Source: Phytophthora colocasiae
Taxonomy: Eukaryota; Oomycota; Peronosporomycetes; Peronosporales; Peronosporaceae
DNA: 64,000 bases
NCBI GenBank assembly: GCA_018806915.1
Contig: JAGKQI010000034.1
Coordinates: 248,001 to 312,000, forward strand
Direction of reading: 5' to 3'
The stretch's first letter is position 1, and every line of letters begins with the position of its first letter. Shown here piece by piece: positions 55,123 through 64,000 of the stretch. The notes under the pieces were generated by a model that was not told the origin of the DNA, made no database searches, and saw nothing but the letters and a program-made list of their open reading frames with translations. The translations under genes and the position numbers were made by a program.

Positions 55123-55782
55123 GCTCATGGGTACATTAGCTGATTTTGACCTGAATCCCCACCTTTTTTTCGGTTCGACTAGCGATGCAGGTAGCGACGT
55201 CAAATTTATGCTGCGTTCGAATTTACAGCTGCGATGGGAGTGGTGTTTTGCCCACATGGCCCATGCCGCCACTAAAATGTCGTGTGGCCTCGGTGGAAGG
55301 AGCAGCAAAACAGCAAACCCTGAGATGGCGGGTCTACTTTCGAAGATGACGAAAGTAATTTTGGACGTAAATCTGGTTTCATCAGCAGGCGATTTTTTTG
55401 CTGAACTTTGTAAGGAGAAAACAAAAGGAGCATCTAAGCGTCTTATTGGGCATTCTACATCGCGATTCCTGAGCACGACAAAGCCACGAGGCGGATACTG
55501 GACAAATGGGAGGCTATTGTCGAGTGGTACAAGATTCGAGCTGACCAAGCCATCCGTGAGCGTCGACCACCACCAGAGTTTTCTCTTGAGAACTGTCATT
55601 CAGAGCTCGTCCAGGCATTTTCGCTTCTTGCGCCAGTTGCAGATTTGAAGTTTAAATGTCAGGCAGAGCGACCAGAGCAGGTGGAAGTGCTGATGTCGCT
55701 GTACATGATTCGCATTGACAACCTGTCCCGGCCCAACCGATCTTACACTACCTGTCAACCGATGACGAGCCAAAATGAATAA
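55123..55782 (+). pseudogene. hAT-like transposase, C-terminal part
   Basis: Continues from 48292: MGTLADFDLNPHLFFGSTSD then AGSDVK, and WEWCFAHMAHAATKMSCG, which is the catalytic-core wording of oomycete hAT-like proteins. A frameshift near 55465 leads to ILDKWEAIVEWYKIRADQAI and ending RPNRSYTTCQPMTSQNE. The dimerisation domain at the usual hAT C-terminus is not obvious. Confidence 0.75.
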
Positions 55783-56519
55783 CTGTGATGGGTCTGCTTA
55801 GACCTATTAGGTGGCGTACACGTGCGCTTACGTGTATGAGGAAGCGTGCAAATGACAAAAAGATAATTCTACAGGTGGAAATTGCCATTCTACAGAGGCA
55901 TGGACAATTTTACAGAAGGTGTAGGTAGAGGATAGGGGTATTAATTTAGTGTGCAGAAATAGTCCAACGACCATTATAAACCTGTTGTAGCTGCTCAATC
56001 AATTCTATCGGATTCCGGGGGTAGATATGTCGGATCATCAATCCTTCGATTCCAGCGCCGTAGGATAGAAATCTGACAAAAAAAAACTCTGCTCTCTCTC
56101 AGCGTGGTGCCTGCCATCGCCTCCTACATGAAAATTCACCTCAAATGCAGATCGATATTTCTATTGTCACATTTGGTGACACTCCTCCGATTGGTATGTG
56201 GTAAGTCCGAACTCTTGTCGACACTTCGAGCCCCACAATCGGAGGCGTCTCGAGCAATGTCACGTCACTGTGCACTCGGGTTCGATGTGTGGGTCCAAAG
56301 TAATGACCGGATAACTGCGTCCCCTACTTTCGTCCTGCCTGTCCAAATGCACTAAGAACTGGCAACACACCTCGACTCATTTCTGGCGATTTCAAATGTG
56401 ACGGCGACTTCTGTTACTAATGACAAGCTTGAGAGTGAGGCTGGGGCTATGGCAATGGGCTTCTCCATACCAGTGGCGTGAGGCTGAACTTGCAGAGTCT
56501 TTGGCACGAACTCTTGCTG
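55783..56519. other. Intergenic, no gene recognised
   Basis: It may hold the hAT right end. A 7 bp inverted repeat, TACACGT/ACGTGTA, lies near 55815. No coding signal. Confidence 0.35.
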
Positions 56520-56524
56520 TTATT

Positions 56525-56880
56525 CTATGCCCAGGCGGCCAGCATGGCAATGATGAAGATGCCTGCGGAGAAAAGCGCGAGTTTCTCGACGACGTTCGTC
56601 TCCTGACTCGCATTTTCTCCGACAACTCGTGAAATGCCAAGTAGATGAAGCTGCCCGACGCGATACTTAACGCCGCTGCTTCCGTGTTCAACGCAGCTAA
56701 CGCGCAACGAATCGGAAAACACCATGCCCAGGAAGATACCTAATGGTGTCATGCAGCTTTAAAGTGTAAGCACAGCGATGGACCTCTGAGATGTGATGCT
56801 GCTCTTGGCCTTGGCGAAGTTGGCACCGACTGACAATGACCTCGATGAACTGCAGAGCAGAGATCGTTAGCAAGTTGAAC
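56525..56880 (-). pseudogene. ZIP-family metal transporter, C-terminal fragment
   Basis: On the minus strand FIEVIVSVGANFAKAKS is followed by an in-frame stop, then TPLGIFLGM, ALNTEAAALSIASGSFIYLA, FHELSE and, after a one-base shift, NVVEKLALFSAGIFIIAMLA, ending AWA. Order and wording match transmembrane helices IV-VIII of ZIP (ZRT/IRT-like) zinc and iron importers, including the H-E pair of helix V. The bases before FIEV look like an intron end (ctctgcag). With at least one nonsense codon and one frameshift it is a relic. Confidence 0.65.
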
Positions 56881-57612
56881 TAAAGTGCCCATTTTAACAT
56901 CATCGCGAGTATGTTTTTGGATGCAAAATGAGTACATTTATTGGGAGTTGGTTGCATTGCCAAGGGTTCAATAGCATTTTAGAGTAGTAAAGAGCCATTC
57001 AGTACCATTATCAAGCATACCAAAAAATCAAAACAATGTTGGTAAGCCATATACATAGCAATAACCGCGTAACTCGATTTTAGCGTGTATTCTTACATTT
57101 ACTCCCTTGTAAAGCACGGGAAGTCGACAAAACAAGCACTAGTACTCTTTTCAAGGAGCATATAACTAGTATTTTCATTATCTTCTCTTTGCGAGCGCAC
57201 GCTGATGCTACGTCTGTTCTACGTGACAAGCTACGGAAGCAGCAAGTGCGTTCCAAGCATCAATCGGAACAAGTTGATCCAACAAAACTTAACCCACCGG
57301 CGACCGCTGTTATCCCAGCTTTGCTGGGATAAGTTTTATATAGAAATTTGTATGCTATGGGGGTAGGGAAATCAATGTTCCCATCGGTCTGGAGTGTCAC
57401 CACCTGCTTTCGCTTACTTTTTGCTTATTGGTCAGTAGTATCCAATCAGAGTTGAGATAAGCTTCTAATAGTGAGGTCTGTCAATGGACTTGGCGAAAAA
57501 ACCTTGTCGTAATTCGGAGTAGCCGCCCAAAATCACGAAAATAATCTCTACTTTTAGACTATCTGTTACAAAAAATTTAGGAACGCAAAATCATTCCTCG
57601 GCATCTATCCCC
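56881..57612. other. Intergenic; contains one strong hairpin
   Basis: AT-rich, no gene. 57310-57332 is a perfect 10 bp inverted repeat (TTATCCCAGC/GCTGGGATAA) with a TTT loop. Confidence 0.45.
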
Positions 57613-57613
57613 G

Positions 57614-58534
57614 CCCAGTATGAGCACGCTGAGGAACATCTTCTCGGAACTGCAGCTGGAAAAGCGCAAGAAAATACGGCTGAGCCCGCGCAGAGCAAAA
57701 TGTTCGCCAGTTCGTGAACAACCCGTCAACGTCCGCTTGGGGCGATGACAGCGACAACGAGATTCAGGCGCCCGTGGAGGAGGCTGTTGTCGAGGAGGAA
57801 GAGGGAGAAGAAAAGGACAGTGAGAGTGAGAGCAAAGAGGAGGAAGAGGAAGGGACGGAGACGCCTACTGTTGCGGCTCCCAAGAAGGCGGCGGTTCCGG
57901 CTTGCACACTCTCCAAAAAGGAGAAGAAGGAGCTGGAGATGAAGCTGCTCTGGTCGATCTCGGCATCAAGGCTATACAGCGGGTACGTTAGCAGCTTTAT
58001 CCCCAGTTCAGTATCCTTATCTAACGTTATCTCGTCTTGATTCCAGACTAGCCACGCAGACGGTGAAGATACTCTGCTACGACTGCTGACGGCTGTAATT
58101 GGTGGCACTACTGCAGCTCTGGCCCTTGCTGCATTGGATAGATCCCTTTGTGTGTCGGATGTGGAGCCTGCCAAGCAGCAGGAGGACAGCGCCCACAGGA
58201 AAGAGCACCAATGCATCTACCTTCGCGGTCGATTCACAGTGTTTCGAGCAGTGGTGGCGCCCCAGATCGCTATCGTCGGGTACAATCCTCGACGCTATTT
58301 GTCGTGTCAAGCTGGAGCGACGGTGAACATCTCTACAGTAGTCTCTGCCCAAGAGCGAACAGACAAAGAAAATAAGAGAGGACGAACGCTTTTACGTCCT
58401 GCTCGAGCGAAATACATCAACGTTGACAAGGAAGCGTTGGCTCGGAGTGGAGAAACTAATGCTGCACCGGTTTCCTGTGGGGAGTGCAGTAGTAACGAGA
58501 AAATTTTGCTGTCAAGGGGTGGAGAATATGGCTA
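57614..58534 (+). pseudogene. Unrecognised acidic protein with one intron, probably frameshifted
   Basis: Frames in the 57.6-58.5 kb region join into AWGDDSDNEIQ, a long Glu/Ser-rich stretch, SKKEKKELE, and after a shift EAALVDLGIKAIQR. A GT-AG intron (57981-58046) leads to ADGEDTLLRLLTAVIGGTTA, ALALAALDRSLCVSD, CIYLRGRFTVFRAVV and a basic end, stopping at about 58534. I do not recognise the family. The acidic coiled-coil N-terminus with a compact C-terminal part suggests a nuclear or translation-associated protein, but that is a guess. The start codon is unclear. Confidence 0.4.
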
Positions 58535-58659
58535 AAGCACAGCGCTCTTTCATTGAGAGAAGACCCGGATAAGGAGGCTTTATCGAAGGCACGATTGAAA
58601 GCCCTAGTGTTGGATATCTGGCTGGAGTTTCTCAAGGAAAGAGTCAGATAGATGCTCAT

Positions 58660-59063
58660 CAGAGCTACCTCTGTTGCTGGATCTCAAGCAGCAACGCAAC
58701 CTGACAGCTAGGTTCTTGCATGCGAGCGCGTCTCTCTTCACAATTTAAGCTTTTGAGTCGAGGTCGTACTTGCTCGAGTTGGAGATCGTAGAGGAATGTA
58801 GAGCGCAGTCGGAGATAGACCTATAGCGACGGAGCAGCAGAGAAAAACATATAAAAATCGAAACACAACGACCTGCTTATTTATCCTTTAACTTTGAGAT
58901 GACACGAACGTTGAGCATTAATCTACATGTATTTCTACTATCCTAGGTAAGTATATTGCACGAGATCAGTTCACTATACTCGAGTCGGTAAACGCCAACC
59001 ATAGCACGTGCGTGGTACATCGTACGTCTCCACATATTCTTCCGTGACCTATTGTCTTAAATC
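58660..59063. other. Intergenic, nothing recognised
   Basis: No coding frame, repeat or RNA gene seen. Confidence 0.35.
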
Positions 59064-59460
59064 TCACGTGACCTCAACTGTCGCAGGGTGCATCAGGTAG
59101 CTGTACTCGTCCATCGGCAACGGAATGGGATGCCAAGGCGTACCCGCCGCAGGTGCTCGTCGACTGCACCAGTTTGCCAATTTACCGAAAAGCGATGGAG
59201 GCTCCACTTGTCTGTGCTCAAAGTGAAATTGCCCTTGCTGAGTGACAGCAACGCCTACCACAACTTCAGCCAATAATCCAGCCACAAACTGCATCGGCCC
59301 GAAGAAATATCCGTCTTTATAATTCCAGAGTGAATAGTGAAGTGTAGGCAACGTCAATTGCTCAACGTAGCACTTGTGACGATTCATAGCAGCGTTGAAG
59401 TTGTTTACCACATCTTTAGCCTTCCAGACTAGAATTGGAAGCCACAGAAGAGCTTACAGA
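59064..59460 (-). CDS. Hypothetical membrane-protein fragment
   Basis: The minus-strand frame, open from about 59460 to the stop at 59064, reads LLWLPILVWKAKDVVNNFNA, YSLWNYKDGYFFGPMQFVAG and LLAEVVVGVAVTQQ, then a polar C-terminus (PMDEYSYLMHPATVEV). Two hydrophobic segments suggest membrane insertion. It may be the last exon of a larger gene; no upstream exon was recognised. Family unknown. Confidence 0.35.
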
Positions 59461-59730
59461 CGTAGAATCATCCAAGCCATTGGACTCCACTGCGATCTAG
59501 TGACAAAAATCTGTATAAGTATAATTTTAAATGATAAAAGACAACTTGACTTCAAAACTAGTACAGTAGGATAAACGGTATTTCTGAGAATTGGCCGACA
59601 TGCTTTCGACGTTTGAGAGACTTTGAGAGACCTCCGAGAATTATCTATAAGGAAAGAACATGACTACGTCTGAAAGAATTGGGGATGCCACTTTCATTTT
59701 TTCCTGCATTGGTCCAACTACAACCGAGGT
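59461..59730. other. Spacer before the P-loop gene
   Basis: AT-rich; likely promoter for the plus-strand P-loop ORF. No motif can be named with confidence. Confidence 0.35.
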
Positions 59731-60294
59731 ATGGATTGGAGCTGGCGCGTGGAGGACGTGGCATTGTCCATCGTTCACGACTTTATTGACAACAAAACAT
59801 GGTCGTATGGGTCGTGTGTTGTCGTGCTACGTGGGTTGCCTGGAAGCGGGAAGACAAAGTTCGCCAAGATGCTTCGACGTGCGTTTGTAAATGCATTCGC
59901 AGAGGACACCGTGAGCAATGCATGGATCGTGCGTATATTCACCCCTCAGCAAGATAAATGGGGTGCATGGTGGTGTGATAGGAACTTGCACGGCATATTT
60001 AGAGCTGAGCTTCAAAGCGCCGAAGTGGTGATCGTTGACAGTTCGCACATTTCTCAAGTGGAATGGGAGTTCGTGGAGAGAATGGCAAATTCGTGTTGGA
60101 GCGATTGTGGACTTGAAGGGAAGACTTACGTGGTGAGTTTTCTTTGCGATGATTTCGAGCACGCGAAAAAATTAAATCAACGCGCGGATGACCCGCTACC
60201 AGATGAGTTGTTGTGCAACCTTTACCGTGATTTTCAAGCGGCGGAACCTGAGGTGGCTGAAGTAGCACATTTCTACACTGTTGTTCCTCAATAG
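59731..60294 (+). CDS. Small P-loop NTPase, kinase-like (187 residues)
   Basis: Single intact frame with Walker A GLPGSGKTKFAKML (about residues 35-48) after a short beta-like VVVLR strand. A second strand ends in Asp (AEVVIVDSSHIS, about residues 93-104), a Walker-B-like position. Overall it resembles the AAA_33/polynucleotide-kinase-like P-loop family, including the NEDD4-binding protein 2 type domain, which phosphorylates nucleic acid ends or related substrates. The known Arg-rich lid is not obvious. It is single-exon, with a plausible ATG and a stop at 60292-60294. It is probably an expressed host gene and sits among degraded neighbours. Confidence 0.55.
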   Translation: MDWSWRVEDVALSIVHDFIDNKTWSYGSCVVVLRGLPGSGKTKFAKMLRRAFVNAFAEDTVSNAWIVRIFTPQQDKWGAWWCDRNLHGIFRAELQSAEVVIVDSSHISQVEWEFVERMANSCWSDCGLEGKTYVVSFLCDDFEHAKKLNQRADDPLPDELLCNLYRDFQAAEPEVAEVAHFYTVVPQ

Positions 60295-60526
60295 CGTTGG
60301 AGACACGCAGTGCAACAATCTCCGGAAGTACGGCAATGTACTGGCTATCAAGGTTTTTTTTACGTTTTATTGTTAGCAATACAGTTGACAACATAAATTT
60401 ACATCGATGGCAGAACAACATTGACATTAAAAGACGTATTTATATTGAGTTTAGTAATGACGATGTCAACTCTTCACATAGCGTATTTGCATACAAGACT
60501 TTATATTCATGCTCCCTCTAACGCGT

Positions 60527-61430
60527 AGAGATATCCCGAGGCGTGAGCACACCACGTCAACTTGGTACGTCTATATGCCAGATTTAGTGCATATCCGACA
60601 GTGTGTCCTTGCCCGACGACTTGTGCTTGGACGACTTCTTCGCATGCCTCAACCTTGGTCTGACCAGCCGTCGTGGACGCCACTATGTTGTGCCTTTGGA
60701 CGATGCGCCCTCGGCTCGCTCGCTCCAGGTATCGTCGCCATCTCGAATGACACCGTTGTCTTGCTGTTGACAGTTGGAAGCACAAAAAGTAGCATAAAAT
60801 TCTAAAACCTACCTTGCGAAAGTAAACACAGCATAAAATCTGCTTAAAAGGACGCGTTTAGTGACGATGTTGATCCGCCATCGATTCAAATATTTTTGTT
60901 GTCGTGCCGAAAGAAAGTAGATCCTTTCAACGCTCGCCATTGAATGACTGCCCGATCTAAATGTTTTGCCTGTACATCTACGATTTATCTTGTCGACGTT
61001 TGCCACATGCTCCCCAGACTTGTACGCACGTTCCAAGTGCTGTCGCTGAGAGGTCTCTCGCTGGCGTAGTTCCAGTAAGTGATTCTTCAGTGAGAGTTTA
61101 TACCGGATATACTGAGCTTGAGCCTTCGATGTTGCCTCGTGCTGCCTCGTTTTGGGAAGTAGAGGATAGAGAGACTTGGATGTATCACGTCGGGTGGTAC
61201 GAGAAAAGGACGCTCGCTCAGGAGCGTGAGGATCCTCTCGTGCAACCTTCTTTTTTTTTACTGGGTGTCAATTCATTGTCTTCTTCAGCCTCCTGGTGGT
61301 TGGCACTCTTTCGAGGAGTAACAGGCTTCTGAGCAGGAATGTTCTCGCTTGGTCGAGAATTCTCGCGATCTCCGACATCTTCAGCCGCAGCTTCGTCTTC
61401 TTTGTGCTCGGGAACAACTTATCATTGACC
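60527..61430 (-). pseudogene. Unrecognised basic protein, broken frames
   Basis: Minus-strand segments in different frames look related: EHKEDEAAAEDVGDRENSRP, NELTPSKKK, then HAPERASFSRTTRRDTSKSL, YIRYKLSLKNHLLELRQRET, and SMASVERIYFLSARQQKYLN. A poly-A run near 61250 marks the shift. A possible intron (GTAGGT donor near 60826, acag acceptor near 60782) leads to a Lys/Ser-rich end near 60527. No family recognised; the pattern of charged linkers suggests a chromatin- or nucleolus-type protein. Confidence 0.3.
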
Positions 61431-61554
61431 TCTCAAATACTACTACTGTAGTACTAAACTCAAGGTAAGCACTACACCTCGAGCTGATCAGCTGACAGGG
61501 AATCGAAGCCGTCAGCAGCCACAAAAACTTTCCCTAGCGCAACTACACAGCAGA

Positions 61555-61890
61555 CGCGCGGGCAGCGTAGCAGGTTATAGCAGCATTGTGATGGTGTAGC
61601 GTAAGGGTTGCGTAGCAGAACGTCGAGCAGCGTACCAGGTAGAACAGCCTAGTAGGTAGGGCAGCGTAGTAGGTTATAGCAGCATTGTGACCAGTACGGC
61701 TCCAGCAACGTAACGGGTAGCGTAGCAGATCGTCGACCAGCGTACGAGGTAGAACAGCCTAGTAGGTAGGGCAGCGTAGCAGGTTATAGCAGCATTGTGA
61801 CCAGTAGGGCTCCAGCAGCGTAACGGGTAGCGTAGCAGCCAGTAGAACGTCGAGTAGCGTAGCAGCCAGCAAAGGTCGAGCAGCGTAGTC
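61555..61890. repeat. Imperfect tandem repeat, about 110 bp period
   Basis: 'gcagcgtag(c/t)aggttatagcagcattgtga' recurs at 61562, 61661 and 61771 (99 and 110 bp apart). Within units the shorter motif 'gcagcgtagcag' recurs many times, so the array has a two-level structure. Confidence 0.75.
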
Positions 61891-63500
61891 AGCAATTTCG
61901 TGTAGTGCACGTCGAGCAGGGCGTCAGGACATTGGGTAATGGGGGACTTGAGGGGGGCTTGGTGAAATTGAAAATGAGGCTCCGCTTTGCGATTCTTACC
62001 GCGAGGATCGCGCACATGAGGTTGGCTAGAGCTTCAACTTGCTGGCCAATTAGCACTCGTCATTTTACGCTAGCGCCTCTTATTGGCGGAATCGTCAGAG
62101 CGAACCCGCCGGGGAAAAGCTTGGCTTGGAAAAGCGCGCGGAAACACGTATAGTGGGCCTTGCGACCGCGTAGGAATCATGTTGGCTTCAAGTTCAACCT
62201 CAACATATGATTACTATAATACTCACACTATACTATTGATATTACTATACGTGGCGAAGAGTGTGTTTGTACTTGCGATAGTATGAACCCTGACAATAAA
62301 ATGTCAACTGCGAAGAAACGTCGACTTGAGATTTCAATTATCAGCGATGGTCTGCATTTCACTCACTTTCTGTAGTCCGCCATGGGGACGATGATTAAAC
62401 GCAGTTGCAGTAGTTAGTGGTAGTTCACGGGTGGCACGACCGTGCAGAAGCCGCCCGGAAAAATTGACCGTTTTGAAGTTGTTGCTAGACCTTCACAGCC
62501 GGCTACGAAAGCGCATTCAGGGACGTGGACACCCACGTTGAAGCTCCCAGTCCGGCTAGGCGTGGCTTTAGTGTCATAGACCTCTATCGATGATACCGCA
62601 GCCAAGACTGCTGCCTCATGTTGTGAGGATGTTTAACTTTATCGATGGACGCCCTGTCCATTCTGCAGAGTGTGTCGTATGAATTTCATTAGTAGTGCTG
62701 GTACAGAAAGACAACATGCCGCTGAAGATCTTCTGCTTTTAAACCAGCTTATACCATATTAATCATAGTCCGGAATCTACCACAGAGAAGAAGAGAGAAG
62801 TTGATTAACCTTTAGCGGGGACGTAATCATCCTTGCGTTTTAGTCGCGTTCTCCACGTTGAATCAAGGTTTGTGTATTCTCGTGACGTTCACGAGAATAC
62901 AAAATTTGTAAGTGGATGTGTATGCTAAAGATGGTGAAAGGTTTTGATGCTGTGCTGTGGGTCAATGACTAAACTGCACGCTGGCCCAAACAACTATGAT
63001 AACGAGGGTTCGCCACGTACATGCAGTTTTAGGCTAACAGCGTTGGGTTTTCGATGCCCAATGTCCCAATATGACTTTGGATGCGCATTCATCTATCTAA
63101 CGCGCTAGTGTTGGAAATGTCGTTTCATTTTTTTCAGCAACGGCTCACGAACCAGTGGTAGATTCAGGGATATGATGAGTAGAATGAAGCCGGTCACTCA
63201 GCGAGGCAGATTGCGAGCCTGCTGGAGGTTGTAGTTGCGTCAAATGTTTTTGTAAGGCTTTGTGTTCTTGGAGAAATATAAGACTAGACTGTCACAACTG
63301 AGTATTTGGGGTTACCGAACTACTCTTGATCTTAAGAGTCGAGGACGACATCTTGTCACTAGACGTATCCTTACCAGTGGAAGTGGAAGCTGGCTTGGTA
63401 GCAGCATGTTACCCGCAAGTCCTGCGTCAGCCACCGAGTACTAGCTCTCGAGCTTACGTCCTTAAAAAACCGCCTAGCTCCACTAGGTCCGGGACTGTAT
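61891..63500. other. Long intergenic stretch, no gene recognised
   Basis: Only short unconvincing frames. A palindromic TATTCTCGTGACG/TTCACGAGAATA lies near 62875-62901. No RNA gene or transposon end was found. Confidence 0.35.
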
Positions 63501-63518
63501 TTATACCAGTGTTGGGTT

Positions 63519-63955
63519 TCATGGAACCACGTCGAAAATGGTTCCAGAGCCAACCTCTCGCAGTGCTAGGGCTTTCGATACCCAAACGAACGATAATGAC
63601 ACAGAGCATACGTTCAAATTGCGAGTACTGACACTGAAGGTCAGCGAACACAGACAGCGTACGCAAGCGACGCCGAAGGCCGCCGGGTCATCATCTGATA
63701 CACTGAGACGTCCGAGAGGCTTTGGTAACAGCGCAGCAGATCCTCCGGCCATCTTAAGCCTTCGGCGAATGCACGAAGGTCCGTATCGTCGTAGTCGTAG
63801 TCGTAGTCGCTGTCGCTATTTCGTTGTAGAGTTTGTCCTGGATCTCCCCGGTCGGAAATTAGACGGCTCGGCCATCCAAGGTTGGACTTGTACCGGTCCT
63901 TAGACCAGTCTAGGTCTGTAGGACTCTTTGGAAGTAACTCAATATACCTCATCAC
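63519..63955 (-). other. Possible exon pair, unknown
   Basis: The minus strand holds a moderately convincing frame (PKSPTDLDWSKDRYKSNLGW, then an Asp/Tyr run encoded by a gtagtc simple repeat at 63787-63810, then DLRAFAEGLRWPEDLLRCYQ). The plus strand is also open. I cannot choose between them. Confidence 0.2.
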
Positions 63956-64000
63956 GTCTAGGTGTTACCATGGTCATAACGCTGTCGTTGTGTCACATTG

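Noticed and set aside
62414..62605. Short minus-strand frame (about 63 codons)
   Set aside because: No motif, no intron signals, no neighbour support.
1..64000. tRNA or rRNA genes
   Set aside because: I looked for T-arm GTTCGAATC-type boxes with a paired acceptor stem and for conserved rRNA blocks and found none I could support.

Overview
The window looks like a repeat-rich accessory region of an oomycete genome, most likely Phytophthora or a close relative. The reasons are Crinkler (CRN) sequences with the LFLAK and HVLV motifs, short-intron compact genes, and oomycete-style Copia, Gypsy, Mutator-like, hAT and piggyBac-like elements. Only the two ends carry ordinary genes. On the left are the end of a SET-domain methyltransferase-like gene (2-208) and a six-exon TBL2-like WD40 gene (319-1901, minus). 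On the right (56-64 kb) are mostly degraded gene fragments plus one intact small P-loop protein (59731-60294).

Between them is a stack of nested transposons. From 2062 to 29773 a pyruvate dehydrogenase E1-beta pseudogene is split by Gypsy-A (TSD accag). Gypsy-A was itself hit by Copia-2 (TSD caccg). Copia-1 (TSD gctat) landed 7 bp from Gypsy-A, and a 1.67 kb solo LTR (TSD gcat) sits inside Copia-1. A third element, Gypsy-3 (TSD ttttc), lies next door. An inversion of about 9.94 kb (13649-23589) then cut Copia-2 and Gypsy-3. Flipping that segment back restores Copia-2, Gypsy-3, Gypsy-A and the dehydrogenase order, and three target-site duplications become direct repeats.

From 29919 to 46930 an ArfGAP pseudogene carries a Mutator-like element and an ankyrin-repeat block. 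It is followed by two near-identical CRN pseudogenes, head to head. Copia-3 sits in their shared promoter and a piggyBac-like element inside one of them. From 47505 to 55782 a hAT transposase pseudogene is split by Gypsy-4 (TSD gctca).

The most interesting signals are: the exact inversion, whose Gypsy breakpoint falls in a hairpin; a matched -1 ribosomal frameshift cassette between gag and pol in both chromodomain Gypsy elements; an antisense ORF beyond pol in Gypsy-4; a non-coding tract made almost wholly of short perfect hairpins in Gypsy-3; and expanded tandem repeats in retrotransposon coding linkers. Nothing was searched against a database. Names rest on motifs and on comparison of copies within the window.
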